Shown: in pieces, positions 34,401 through 40,540 of the stretch | Layout of the letters: each line of letters opens with the position of its first letter | How positions within the stretch are numbered: position 1 is the stretch's first letter | Source of the DNA: Candidatus Aalborgicola lynettensis | Lineage (GTDB): Bacteria; Pseudomonadota; Gammaproteobacteria; Burkholderiales; Burkholderiaceae_C | Length of the DNA stretch: 40,540 bases | Direction: 5' to 3' | NCBI GenBank assembly: GCA_016719405.1 | Contig: JADJZE010000014.1 | Location: 1 to 40,540, forward strand | The notes under the pieces: generated by a model | Databases searched by the model: none | Told to the model about the DNA's origin: nothing | The model's input: the letters and a program-made list of their open reading frames with translations, nothing else | Translations under genes and position numbers: made by a program

Positions 34401-34575
34401 GGGCAAGGAAATTGCCCGCCTGGAAGAGCAAATCACCAAAGCCAACACCAAGCTGGGCAACGAAGCCTTTGTCGCCAAGGCCCCTGCCGCCGTGCTGGAG
34501 CAAGAGCGCAAACGCCTGGCCGAATTCGGCGCCACGCTGGACAAGGTGAAAGACCAGTTTGCGCGGCTGGGTTAA
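31480..34575 (+). CDS. valS: Valyl-tRNA synthetase with two in-frame insertions
   Basis: Charges tRNA-Val. The class I signatures are present: HMGH in TGTLHMGHAFNQ (about residue 73) and KMSKS (about 624). The editing domain lies between, and a C-terminal helical arm (RLGKEIARLEEQITKANTKLGN...) ends the protein. The ATG at 31480 gives 1031 residues, longer than the roughly 950 usual for the family. Two stretches seem inserted. Residues about 398-425 (Pro/Gly-rich, LPPAGGSLPPEG...) are encoded by a GC-rich palindromic repeat. Residues about 534-570 (AGERAGAARSDLASAASMSKG...) lie just before the conserved LYLPSSVLVTGYDI. Both keep the frame and fall between conserved blocks, so the enzyme is probably functional. 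Confidence 0.94.
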   Translation: MTDSATTPPAQPIQPGLQSLSKSFEPAALEARWGPEWEQRGYGVAGFRGTQAPQAGQPSFAIQLPPPNVTGTLHMGHAFNQTIMDSLTRYHRMAGFNTAWIPGTDHAGIATQIVVERQLQEQKVSRHDLGREAFVQKVWEWKEKSGNIITNQMRRMGDTVDWSREYFTMDDKLSKTVTETFVQLYQQGLIYRGKRLVNWDPVLMSAVSDLEVESEEEDGSMWHIRYPFADGPQMVNGELVAGLVVATTRPETMLGDVAAMVHPEDERYAHLIGKHVTLPLCGRTIPIIADDYVDKAFGTGVVKVTPAHDQNDYQVGQRHKLPMICILTLDAKIDSNAPAAYVGMDRFAARKQIVKDLDALGLLVEVKKHKLMVPRCARTGQVIEPMLTDQWFVAMNKAPTLPPAGGSLPPEGAIPGLGRPGAGEPVSDMRSIAQKAIDAVQSGEVRFVPENWINTYNQWMNNITDWCISRQLWWGHQIPAWYDEDGKVYVARNEAEAQAQAPGKTLRRDEDVLDTWYSSALVPFSTMGWPNSDTVAGERAGAARSDLASAASMSKGSPGAIDSGATAGNLSDYDLYLPSSVLVTGYDIIFFWVARMIMMTTHFTGRVPFKHVYIHGLVKDSQGKKMSKSEGNVLDPVDLIDGIALAPLLDKRTTGLRKPETAPAVRKNTEKEFPEGIPAYGADALRFTFAALASLGRSINFDSKRCEGYRNFCNKLWNATRFVLMNCEGQDCGLSEHASASCASGGYLEFSAADRWIVSLLQKVEAEVAQGFADYRLDNVANTVYDFVWNEFCDWYLEIAKVQIQTGTPEQQRATRRTLIRTLETILRLAHPIIPFITEELWQKVAPVAGRSGPSISIAAYPVSQPERIDEAALAFVAKLKLLVDACRNLRGEMNVSPATRLPLFVVAQTATEKTFLQTSAPVLQALAKLNEVKVFDDEAAWATAAQAAPVAVVGDARVCLFVEVDVAAEKLRLGKEIARLEEQITKANTKLGNEAFVAKAPAAVLEQERKRLAEFGATLDKVKDQFARLG
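32671..32757 (+). repeat. GC-rich palindromic repeat inserted in valS
   Basis: The stretch contains CCCCCCTGCGGGTGG and CTGCCCCCCGAGGGGGCC, followed by a further GC-rich inverted segment (GGCGGCCCGGCGCCGGGG). It encodes a Pro/Gly-rich insert absent from ordinary ValS. I recall similar GC-rich repeats from Comamonadaceae intergenic regions, but no search was run. Confidence 0.6.
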
Positions 34576-34715
34576 GAGCGGCAAGGGATCGCACTAGGTG
34601 CTCGGCCATGTGCATCCATCTTTTTCAGCTGGGGTATTGAACCTCTGGTACGTTGGCTCACGCACTGGATCCGCAAGGCTGAGGCGACTCTTTTGCCCAG
34701 ATGTCCCCTTGCTGC

Positions 34716-34946
34716 TCAGGTGTATTTTTTGAGGCTTTGCGCCCCCGTGGCCAATGCGGTCAGTGCGTGGCTGTAGGCAATATTGGCGTGGCTGTCCGCT
34801 TGCCGGGTGTCACCGGACTCGTGGTACCAGGCCGCTTCTTTATGGTGTTTGATGGCACTTTCGTGTTGCTCTACGGCTTTGCGGTGCTGGTGCTGAGGCG
34901 TTAAGTGTTCCGTGTGTGCGGTGGACGGTTGTTCTGGGGGGTTCAT
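34716..34946 (-). CDS. Small His-rich protein of unknown function
   Basis: A 76-residue hydrophilic protein starting MNPPEQPS, with AAGGAAA before the ATG. It is rich in His and Ala and carries repeated amphipathic words (QHESAIKHHKEAAWYHESGDTRQADSHANIAYSH), like small helical proteins seen in other Burkholderiales whose function I do not know. Metal binding through the His residues is possible. An IS66 element ends 24 bases before the start codon, so the ribosome-binding site survives but the native promoter is probably displaced. Confidence 0.65.
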   Translation of the reverse strand: MNPPEQPSTAHTEHLTPQHQHRKAVEQHESAIKHHKEAAWYHESGDTRQADSHANIAYSHALTALATGAQSLKKYT

Positions 34947-34962
34947 ACGTTTCCTTCGTGAA

Positions 34963-34970
34963 GATAGACC
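34963..34970. repeat. Target-site duplication of the outer IS66 (left)
   Basis: GATAGACC, identical to 40206-40213 on the other side of the element. Eight bases is the standard duplication length for IS66. Confidence 0.95.
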
Positions 34971-35028
34971 GTAAGCGGGTGGTCAACACACCTTGCCCCA
35001 CTGGTGCATTGATGGCACAGGATCGCGT

Positions 35029-36589
35029 TTAAGGCTGTGTGGGCTGCCAGCGGTGCGGCAACAACTCTTCAATCTGGCTGTTCTTGTGCGTAGGCAGGCG
35101 AGCCAGCACATCTTTGAGGTAAGCATACGGATCATGTCCGTTGAGCTTGGCGCTCTGAATCAAACTCATCACCGCCGCTGCACGCTGGCCCGCACGCAAG
35201 GAGCCAGCGAACAACCAGTTGTTTCTCCCGATGGCAATGGGGCGAATCTGATTCTCGATCCAGTTGTTATCGATCGGCAATTGCCCATCATCCAAAAACT
35301 GTGTCAGTGCCCCCCAGCGCTTGAGGCTGTAATCAAGCGCCTTGGCAGTTGTCGAGCCGTCCGTGATTTTTTGGCGCTGCAACAGCATCCACTCTTGAAA
35401 TGCGTTCGCCAGTGGTTTGGACTTGGCTTGGCGGATTTGCAGGCGCTCATCGACGCTGAGGTGTTTAACCTCACGCTCCACGTCATAGAGTTGACTGATA
35501 TACGCGCACGCCTGCCCGGCAACCTGGCTCTTGGCTGCCACATGCAAATCAAAGAACTTGCGACGCGAGTGCGCCATGCATCCCGCCTCCGTGATGCCAC
35601 TTGCAAATCCCGCCTTGTACCCCGCGTAATCGTCGCACACCAGAGCGCCTCTCCATTCACCCAGGAATGTTCTGCAATGCTCACCGGCGCGGGATTCGCA
35701 AAAATCGTAGACCACCGCCTTCAAATCTTCAAACGCTCCCGGCGCATAGGCCCAAAGGTAAGCACGGTGTGTCTTCTTGTTGCCGGGTTTGAGCATTTCC
35801 ACCGGCGTTTCGTCGGCATGCAAGACCGAGTGACTGAGAATTCGTGTTTTGAGGGCATCCACCAGCGGCTGCAATTGCACGCCACAAATGCCCACCCATT
35901 GGGCCAGGGTCGAGCGCGGCAGCGCCACACCAGCGCGGCCAAAAATGTATTCTTGGCGGTACAGCGGCAAATGGTCGCCGTATTTGGCCACCAGCACCTG
36001 GGCCAGCAAGCCCGCAGTGGGGATGCCCTTGTCAATAATCTGGGCTGGCACCGGTGCTTGGGTCAGCGTTTCGCATTGGGAACAGGCCCACTTGCCACGG
36101 ATATGCTGCTCCACCGTGAACACGCCTGGTGTGTAGTCCAGCTTCTCGGATACATCTTCACCGATACGCTTCAATTGGCAGCCGCATTGACAGGTGGTGG
36201 AGTCGGGTTCGTGATGAATGTCCACGCCGGGGCAGCCCTGCGGGCAGCGCAGTACGTTTGGGTTGTTGGCGAGGCTGGGTTGGGGTCTTGGCCGTCGGTG
36301 CCAGTTCTTTGAGTTCTTCTTCAATGGCCGCGATGTCAGCGTCAATCGTCTCTTCGATCAAGCTGATCTGCGTCCCATTGAGCTGCTCGCTGGAACGACC
36401 GAACTTCCAGCGTTTGAGCGTGACCAGCTCGTGGGTGAGTTTGTCGATCTTGGCCTGGCGGTACAGGATGTCGCTGTCGCGTTGGGTGATGATCTGGCCT
36501 TGCTGTGCAATCTTGGCGATCAACTCCGAGACCAGTTCGCGCAGTTGTTCTGCGTTCAAACTGGGGAGAGATTCAAGGGCTACGACCAT
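35029..36589 (-). pseudogene. tnpC: IS66 transposase tnpC (outer element), one frameshift
   Basis: The DDE-type transposase of IS66, about 520 residues if read across the break. The N-terminal part (36589 to about 36230) has the coiled-coil and zinc-finger-side region (LKRWKFGRSSEQL; PRQQPKRTALPAGLPR). One extra base at about 36225-36232 shifts the frame. The rest, from VDIHHEPDSTTC, continues to 35029 with CGC/CSQC zinc motifs, SVLHADETPVEML, LVCDDYAGYKAGF and DNNWIENQIRPIAIGRNNWLFAGS (catalytic D, D, E), ending LLPHRWQPTQP. The remainder is intact, so the frameshift is either recent or a sequencing error. Confidence 0.9.
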
Positions 36590-36735
36590 GCATAGCAGTG
36601 TGCCCGTGAGAACTATTTATTGCTATTGGCGCATGCCCTAATTGACTCAAAAAGCATAGCAATTCAACATTGCATTACCAGGGGAAGTGGTCGTTTCCCG
36701 ACGAATTGATAGTCGATGTGCGCCTCAAAAAACCA

Positions 36736-36973
36736 TCACACGACCGTGATAATTCCGCCCTCGCCAATGCGGCTCCAGGGCAAACCCAGCACCAGCGCAT
36801 CGAGTTGTGGGCGAGTCAAACTGACCTGCGTTTGCCCCACCGAGTTTGGCCAGACAAAGTGGCCTTGGTGCAGTCGCCTGGCGGCCAGCCAGAAGCCGAT
36901 GCCGTCATGCACCAGCACCTTCATGCGGTTGGCGCGCTGATTGGCAAAGAGGTAGGCGTTGTGGGGGTGTGCG
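36736..36973 (-). pseudogene. tnpB: IS66 tnpB 3' part (outer element)
   Basis: Encodes PHNAYLFANQRANRMKVLVHDGIGFWLAARRL and the C-terminal LTRPQLDALVLGLPW. It joins perfectly to the 5' part at 39624-39729 once the inner element and one GGTGTGCG copy are removed, restoring the sequence VFGAAHPHNAYLF. Confidence 0.92.
36966..36973. repeat. Target-site duplication of the inner IS66 (left)
   Basis: GGTGTGCG, identical to 39624-39631. Confidence 0.95.
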
Positions 36974-37023
36974 GTAAGCGTCTAGGCGAGGCACCTTGAT
37001 CCCAGGTTAGTTTTGTCCAAAGA

Positions 37024-37054
37024 TCGTGTCCACGTAATAAACAGGTGGACACGA
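37024..37054 (+). promoter_or_regulatory. Palindrome before tnpA of the inner IS66
   Basis: Arms TCGTGTCCAC (37024-37033) and GTGGACACGA (37045-37054) flank 11 bases next to the tnpA start region. A like palindrome precedes tnpA of the outer element. It may be an operator or hairpin controlling tnpA; this is inference. Confidence 0.55.
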
Positions 37055-37715
37055 TGGAACAGAGAAATTCTCTGCACGACGAAACTACAGCGCGCAGTTT
37101 CGGACCTTGGTGCTTGAACAATGCGCTGCACCTGGTGCGTCGGTGGCCAAAGTAGCGCTGTCGCACGGGATGAATGCCAACGTCGTGCACCGCTGGCGGC
37201 AAGAGGCCCGCGATAGTGCTTCGTCGGTCGGCGTGAGAGAGTTTGTACCGGTGTCTGTGCCCGCGCCTACCCACACAACCCACCAAGACTGCGCAGACAT
37301 CCGAATCGAGCTGCGCCGGGCGCCACGACCCATGGCCATCACTTGGCCCAGTGCGGCGGCAAATGAGTGCGCGGCCTGGATGCGAGCTGCTGCGATGATC
37401 CGCATCGACTCCTTGTGGCTGGCCGTGGGGCCCATGGACATGCGTGCAGGAAGCGAGCGGCTGCTTGCCCGTGTTGTGCAGGTGTTTGGCTCGGCCCAGG
37501 CCCACCACGGTTACCTGTTCGCCAACGCGCGTGCCACACGCATCAAGTTGCTGGTGCATGATGGCTTTGGCGTCTGGTGTGCATCGCGCAGGCTCAATGT
37601 GGGGCGCTTCGTATGGCCGCAGTTTGATGCACATAGTACGGCCTGAGTGACTTTGACAAAGCAACAATTCGATGCTTTGGTACTGGGACTTCCTGGCAGA
37701 GACTGGAACAAATGA
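37054..37715 (+). pseudogene. IS66 tnpA-tnpB of the inner element, fused and interrupted
   Basis: tnpA is recognisable from ARRNYSAQFRTLVLEQCAAPGASVAKVALSHGMNANVVHRW onward, but the ATG at 37054 is in another frame. tnpA then runs straight into tnpB (MIRIDSLWLAVGPMDMRAGSERL, from 37395) in the same frame; in the outer element the two overlap as ATGA in different frames, so about two bases appear lost here. tnpB stops at a TGA (37644-37646) after HSTA, yet the same frame continues VTLTKQQFDALVLGLPGRDWNK to 37715, showing a nonsense change. None of these is likely to make normal TnpA or TnpB. Confidence 0.85.
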
Positions 37716-37810
37716 GGGTGATTACGCGTATGTAATTACGCCTAAAAAGATAGCAAAAATCAATTGGAGCATCCCCCAATATCGTGATCATTTGAGGCGT
37801 TTTATAGTTC

Positions 37811-39427
37811 GTGCATGCTCGATCTGCATGCAATAAAGTCCAAGATATTTCAGCTCTGAATCCGAGCGAATGGGCGTTTTTGCAGGGCAACTATTGGCCC
37901 AGATCAACGAGCAAAGCAAGCACATTGCCGAGCAAACCAAACGCATCAACGCTGATGCCCAAGCCATCAAGTGGCGCGACGCCAAGATTGAGAGCATCAC
38001 CTTCCAATTGGCGCGCCTGAAGGCTTGGAAGTTCGGTGCCAAGACCGAGCGCATGAGTGCCCAGCAGCGCTCCCTCTTCGAAGAGACACTGGCCGCTGAC
38101 CAAGCTGGCTTGGAGGCGCAACTGGCCGCCTTGCAGCCCAGTGTTTCGACCCAAGACCGGGAGCACACCAGACAAGCAAGCACGTCGCCAACCCAAACGC
38201 GAAGCACTGTCGCCACACTTGCCGCGTGTGGACACCCGTGTTGAGCCTGAAAATACCAACTGTCCATCCCCAGAATGCGGCCAACCCATGGTGCGCGTGG
38301 GCGAGGACATCAGCGAACGTTTGGATATCGTGCCTGCGCAATTCTTCGTGCAGCGTCAGATCCGGGGCAAATGGGCTTGCCGGTGCTGCCAGTTGATGGT
38401 CCAAGAGCCAGCGGCACCCCAAGTCTTCGACAATGCGCTGCCAACGCCGGGCCTGCAAGCGCACACCGTGGTCAGCCGCTTCTGTGACCACATGCCGTAC
38501 TACCGGCAAGAGCAAATCAACGCCCGCGCTGGAGTGCACACGCCGCGCTCGACGCTGGCAGCAGGGCGCCAAACCGGGGCGCAGCTGTTGCTGCTGTGCG
38601 ATGCACACCGGGCTTTAGTACTGGGCTCGCGCGTGATTCATGCCGACGAGACCACCATCGGCTGGCTTAAAGCGGGAGGCGGAAAGACCAAGAAGGCATA
38701 CATGTGGGCCTACGCCGGGAGCATTCGAAGATATGCCCGGTGTGGTGTACGACTTCTGCGAGGGGCGTGGGGGTAAGTACCGCACCTGAGTTCCTCAAAG
38801 GCTGGACAGGGACCCTGGTTGTTGATGCGTACGCTGGCTACGATGCCACCATGTCCCTTGAGGGGCGTAAGACTGCCGGTGTCTGGCTCACGCGAGGAGA
38901 AGTTTGACGAACTGGTCAAAGCCAACGCCAGCACTGTGGCTACCCAGGCCATCGGGCGGATTGCATGGTTGTACCGCATTGAGGCCGATGCCAGGGATCT
39001 GAGCTGCGAGCAACGTTTGCAAGTGCGCCAGGAGCGCAGCAAGCCACTGTGGGAAGAAATGCATGCTTGGTTGCGACTTGAACGCACTCGGGTGCCCGAC
39101 GGTAGCGCGATTGCCAAGGCGATCGACTACAGCCCTGAACCACTGGCAGGCGCTCTCGGAGTTCTTGAAAGACGGCGCTGTGCCCGTGGATAACAATTGG
39201 ATCGAGAACCAGATGCGGCCTTGGGGCCTTGGTCGTAAAAATTGGTTGTTCACTAGGCAGCCAGTTGGCCGGCGAGCGTGCCGCCGTGGTGATGAGCCTG
39301 CTGCAATCGGCCAAGCTCCACGGCCATGACCCTTTGCCTACCTCAAGGACGTTCTGACCAGACTGCCTACCCAGCTCAACAGTCGGATCAGGAATTGCTG
39401 CCACATCGCTGGCAGCGTGCGGGCTGA
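37811..39427 (+). pseudogene. tnpC: IS66 transposase tnpC of the inner element, multiply frameshifted
   Basis: Fragments in all three frames together cover a whole IS66 transposase. Order: ALNPSEWAFLQ; QLLAQINEQSKHIAEQTKRI with LKAWKFGAKTERM (from about 37880); RVDTRVEPENTNCPSPECGQPMVRVGEDISERLD and RQIRGKWACRCC (from about 38150); VIHADETTIGWLKAGGGKTKKAYMWAYA; FEDMPGVVYDFCEGRGGKYRT; TLVVDAYAGYDA; KFDELVKANAS; VDNNWIENQMRPWGLGRKNWLF; and the end ELLPHRWQRAG. At least five frame changes are needed. The catalytic residues remain but no continuous product is possible. The 196 bases after 39427 hold no gene and form the right end of the element. Confidence 0.88.
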
Positions 39428-39623
39428 AACCCACTTCACACCCGCTCTCTTGAGCGCCGACACCAGCGCACCTGCACAGCAATGTGCCATCCGGATGGCC
39501 GAGCGCATCCAGCGAGCCAATTGCTCAGCTATTGCGCAGTAAATCGCCGCCGCCATGTTCACCATACACGCGATGGTCGGCAAACGGCAGAATCAAATCA
39601 ATATGCCGCGGCTATACGCTTAC

Positions 39624-39631
39624 GGTGTGCG
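39624..39631. repeat. Target-site duplication of the inner IS66 (right)
   Basis: GGTGTGCG, identical to 36966-36973. Confidence 0.95.
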
Positions 39632-39729
39632 GCGCCAAAGACGGTGATGACGCGCGCTAGGCAGGAGTCAAAGCCGCTTCGCATGTCCAGCGGTTGTGTG
39701 GCGAGCCACACGGCATCAATGCGGATCAT
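39624..39729 (-). pseudogene. tnpB: IS66 tnpB 5' part (outer element)
   Basis: Starts MIRIDAVWLATQPLDMRSGFDSCL with its ATG overlapping the tnpA stop, and is cut after VFGAAH by the inner element. The remainder is at 36736-36973. Confidence 0.92.
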
Positions 39730-40127
39730 GCCAGCACCTCGCGTAACCATTGGGCGCATTGGCTGGATGCTTGCAGGGGCCAGTGAATGTGTACGGTGGT
39801 GGCGCCGTGCTGGAGTTCGATGCGGATGTCATCTGAGAGTGAGTTGGATGCTGGTGACGCGGATTCAAGTCGCACGGGAACGAAGCCTGGGTTGCCATGG
39901 ACTGGGCCCAACGCTGTGGTGGTCTTTGAACGCCCTGAGTCGCTGCGCGGTGAAGACTCAACCACCCAGCGACGAACCAGGTTGGCGTTGAGGCCGTTGG
40001 ATAGGGCGATTGCCGCCGTTGAGACGCCTGGTGCAAGACAAGCCGCGATGATTTGACGTTTGAAGTCATTGCTGTAGCGCCCGCGCCGACGACCCGAGTG
40101 CGGCATTTGAATTTCTGCAGTGTGCAT
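39726..40127 (-). CDS. tnpA: IS66 accessory protein TnpA (outer element)
   Basis: A 133-residue IS66 Orf1 protein, intact. It has a helix-turn-helix region near the start (RRGRYSNDFKRQIIAACLAPGVSTAAIALSNGLNANLVRRWV, about 14-55), a variable middle and the conserved DIRIELQHGATTVHIHWP end. Its stop overlaps the tnpB start. A palindrome (GTGTCCAC...GTGGACAC, 40128-40153) abuts the start codon. Confidence 0.9.
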   Translation of the reverse strand: MHTAEIQMPHSGRRRGRYSNDFKRQIIAACLAPGVSTAAIALSNGLNANLVRRWVVESSPRSDSGRSKTTTALGPVHGNPGFVPVRLESASPASNSLSDDIRIELQHGATTVHIHWPLQASSQCAQWLREVLA

Positions 40128-40153
40128 GTGTCCACCTGAGTTGAAGTGGACAC
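40128..40153 (-). promoter_or_regulatory. Palindrome before tnpA of the outer IS66
   Basis: GTGTCCAC and GTGGACAC flank 10 bases directly upstream of the tnpA start. The same motif precedes tnpA in the inner element at 37024-37054, which argues for a conserved regulatory role. Confidence 0.55.
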
Positions 40154-40205
40154 GATGCTCCTAAGAATTACGCAGGCCAGCAAGATGACTTGGCCACCCG
40201 CTTAC

Positions 40206-40213
40206 GATAGACC
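40206..40213. repeat. Target-site duplication of the outer IS66 (right)
   Basis: GATAGACC, identical to 34963-34970. Bases 40214-40388 beyond it are the original continuation of the sequence upstream of the small His-rich gene; I see no gene I can support there. Confidence 0.95.
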
Positions 40214-40388
40214 GGCTGGTGTTGGTGCTGTGTCGGCATGCCCACGGTCAATGGTACGAATGGGAGTACGTTTGCGCCGTGTGCTGGCACACGTTACGCG
40301 CCGCCACCTGGCGTGATGTGCGCTATCGCACAGACAGCCGCCATTGCACCTTCTAGTCTTCGTCCTTTGACCCACACAGGACATCGCC

Positions 40389-40529
40389 ATGAAACCAGTT
40401 TTTAGATGCGCTTTGACCCTAGTCTCTGCCGTGCTTGCGGGACATGTCTACGCACAGGTCACTTTTTACGAGCGTGAAAATTTCGGGGGCAAATCGTTCA
40501 CGACCGAGCGCCAGGTCAATAACTCTTAA
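40389..40529 (+). pseudogene. Beta/gamma-crystallin-like secreted protein, 5' part with early stop
   Basis: The ATG at 40389 (AGGACATCGCC before it) opens a 46-codon frame. Residues 1-22 are a signal peptide (CALTLVSAVLAGHVYA, cleavage likely after AYA-like VYA). The mature start QVTFYERENFGGKSFTTERQV matches the first strands of a beta/gamma-crystallin motif (FYE-x2-NF-G-x-SF). A TAA ends it at 40527-40529, far short of the 80 or more residues expected. Skipping one base near 40524 would continue as NNLKFDT, so a one-base frameshift is likely. The window ends 11 bases later, so the rest cannot be seen. Confidence 0.55.
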
Positions 40530-40540
40530 GTTCGACACTT

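Larger units (their letters stand above)
36974..39623 (+). mobile_element. Inner IS66-family element inserted in tnpB of the outer one
   Basis: A 2650-base element on the plus strand with terminal repeats GTAAGCGTCTAGGCGAGGCA (from 36974) and, inverted from 39623, GTAAGCGTATAGCCGCGGCA. Perfect 8-base duplications (GGTGTGCG) flank it. It carries tnpA, tnpB and tnpC, all damaged. Its ends differ from those of the outer element, so it is a different IS66 member. Confidence 0.95.
34971..40205 (-). mobile_element. Outer IS66-family element, interrupted by a second IS66
   Basis: The element runs on the minus strand with gene order tnpA, tnpB, tnpC. The ends are inverted repeats: GTAAGCGGGTGGTCAAC at 34971 and, on the minus strand from 40205, GTAAGCGGGTGGCCAAG. 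Perfect 8-base duplications (GATAGACC) flank it. Without the inner element and one copy of the inner duplication its length is 2577 bases, normal for IS66. tnpA is intact, tnpB is split by the inner element and tnpC has one frameshift, so it is not autonomous as written. Confidence 0.95.

Noticed and set aside
40214..40387. Plus-strand frame (LVLVLCRHAHGQWYEWEYVC...) between the IS66 and the crystallin-like gene
   Set aside because: No plausible start with ribosome-binding site, no family resemblance, and in the reconstructed empty site it runs antisense into the small His-rich gene.

Overview
The window looks like a chromosomal segment from a facultatively anaerobic, nitrate-respiring betaproteobacterium, probably Burkholderiales/Comamonadaceae (Rhodoferax-, Polaromonas- or Acidovorax-like). 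The grounds are high GC, the narXL-narKKGHJI order with a parvulin gene behind it, a CIRCE element in front of rpoH, a class II NrdJ with a C-terminal cysteine tail, and dispersed palindromes of a kind I associate with Comamonadaceae. This is inference from gene content; no search was run.

Layout. (1) 1-3376: an integron-type integrase (intI) behind a promoter overlapped by a LexA box. It is translationally coupled to imuA and followed by imuB, the SOS mutasome genes. imuB carries two copies of a dispersed palindrome and two hexamer arrays, all in frame. (2) 3450-6017: an MlaE-type permease, an MCE (MlaD-type) protein and a lipoprotein, with no ATPase gene beside them. (3) 6256-8273: ornithine cyclodeaminase and arginase, a short arginine-to-proline route. 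(4) 8282-14700, minus strand: EamA transporter, hemerythrin, a small conserved protein, nitroreductase, NnrS and the oxygen-independent ribonucleotide reductase NrdJ, a set suited to low oxygen and nitrosative stress. (5) 14930-28959, minus strand: carbonic anhydrase, parvulin, narI, narJ, narH, narG, a frameshifted narK2, narK1, an FNR-type promoter, then narL and narX. Transcription runs narX-narL, then narK1-narK2-narGHJI-ppiC-can. (6) 29026-30102: CIRCE, rpoH and a clear terminator. (7) 30308-34575: zinc alcohol dehydrogenase and valS, the latter with two in-frame insertions. (8) 34716-40529: a small His-rich protein gene, then one IS66 element nested inside another, both with perfect 8-bp target duplications and matching terminal repeats, and finally the start of a beta/gamma-crystallin-like gene broken by an early stop.

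How the parts work together. NarX/NarL sense nitrate and, with FNR, would drive nitrate import (NarK1/NarK2) and the membrane nitrate reductase NarGHI, assembled with NarJ and perhaps the parvulin. The neighbouring minus-strand block supplies deoxynucleotides without oxygen (NrdJ) and likely handles NO (NnrS, hemerythrin). The left edge is an SOS unit that would make integrase and mutasome proteins from one LexA-controlled transcript.

The observations most worth a second look are the intI-imuA-imuB operon, the nested IS66 pair whose younger inner copy is the more decayed, and the in-frame repeat insertions in imuB and valS.
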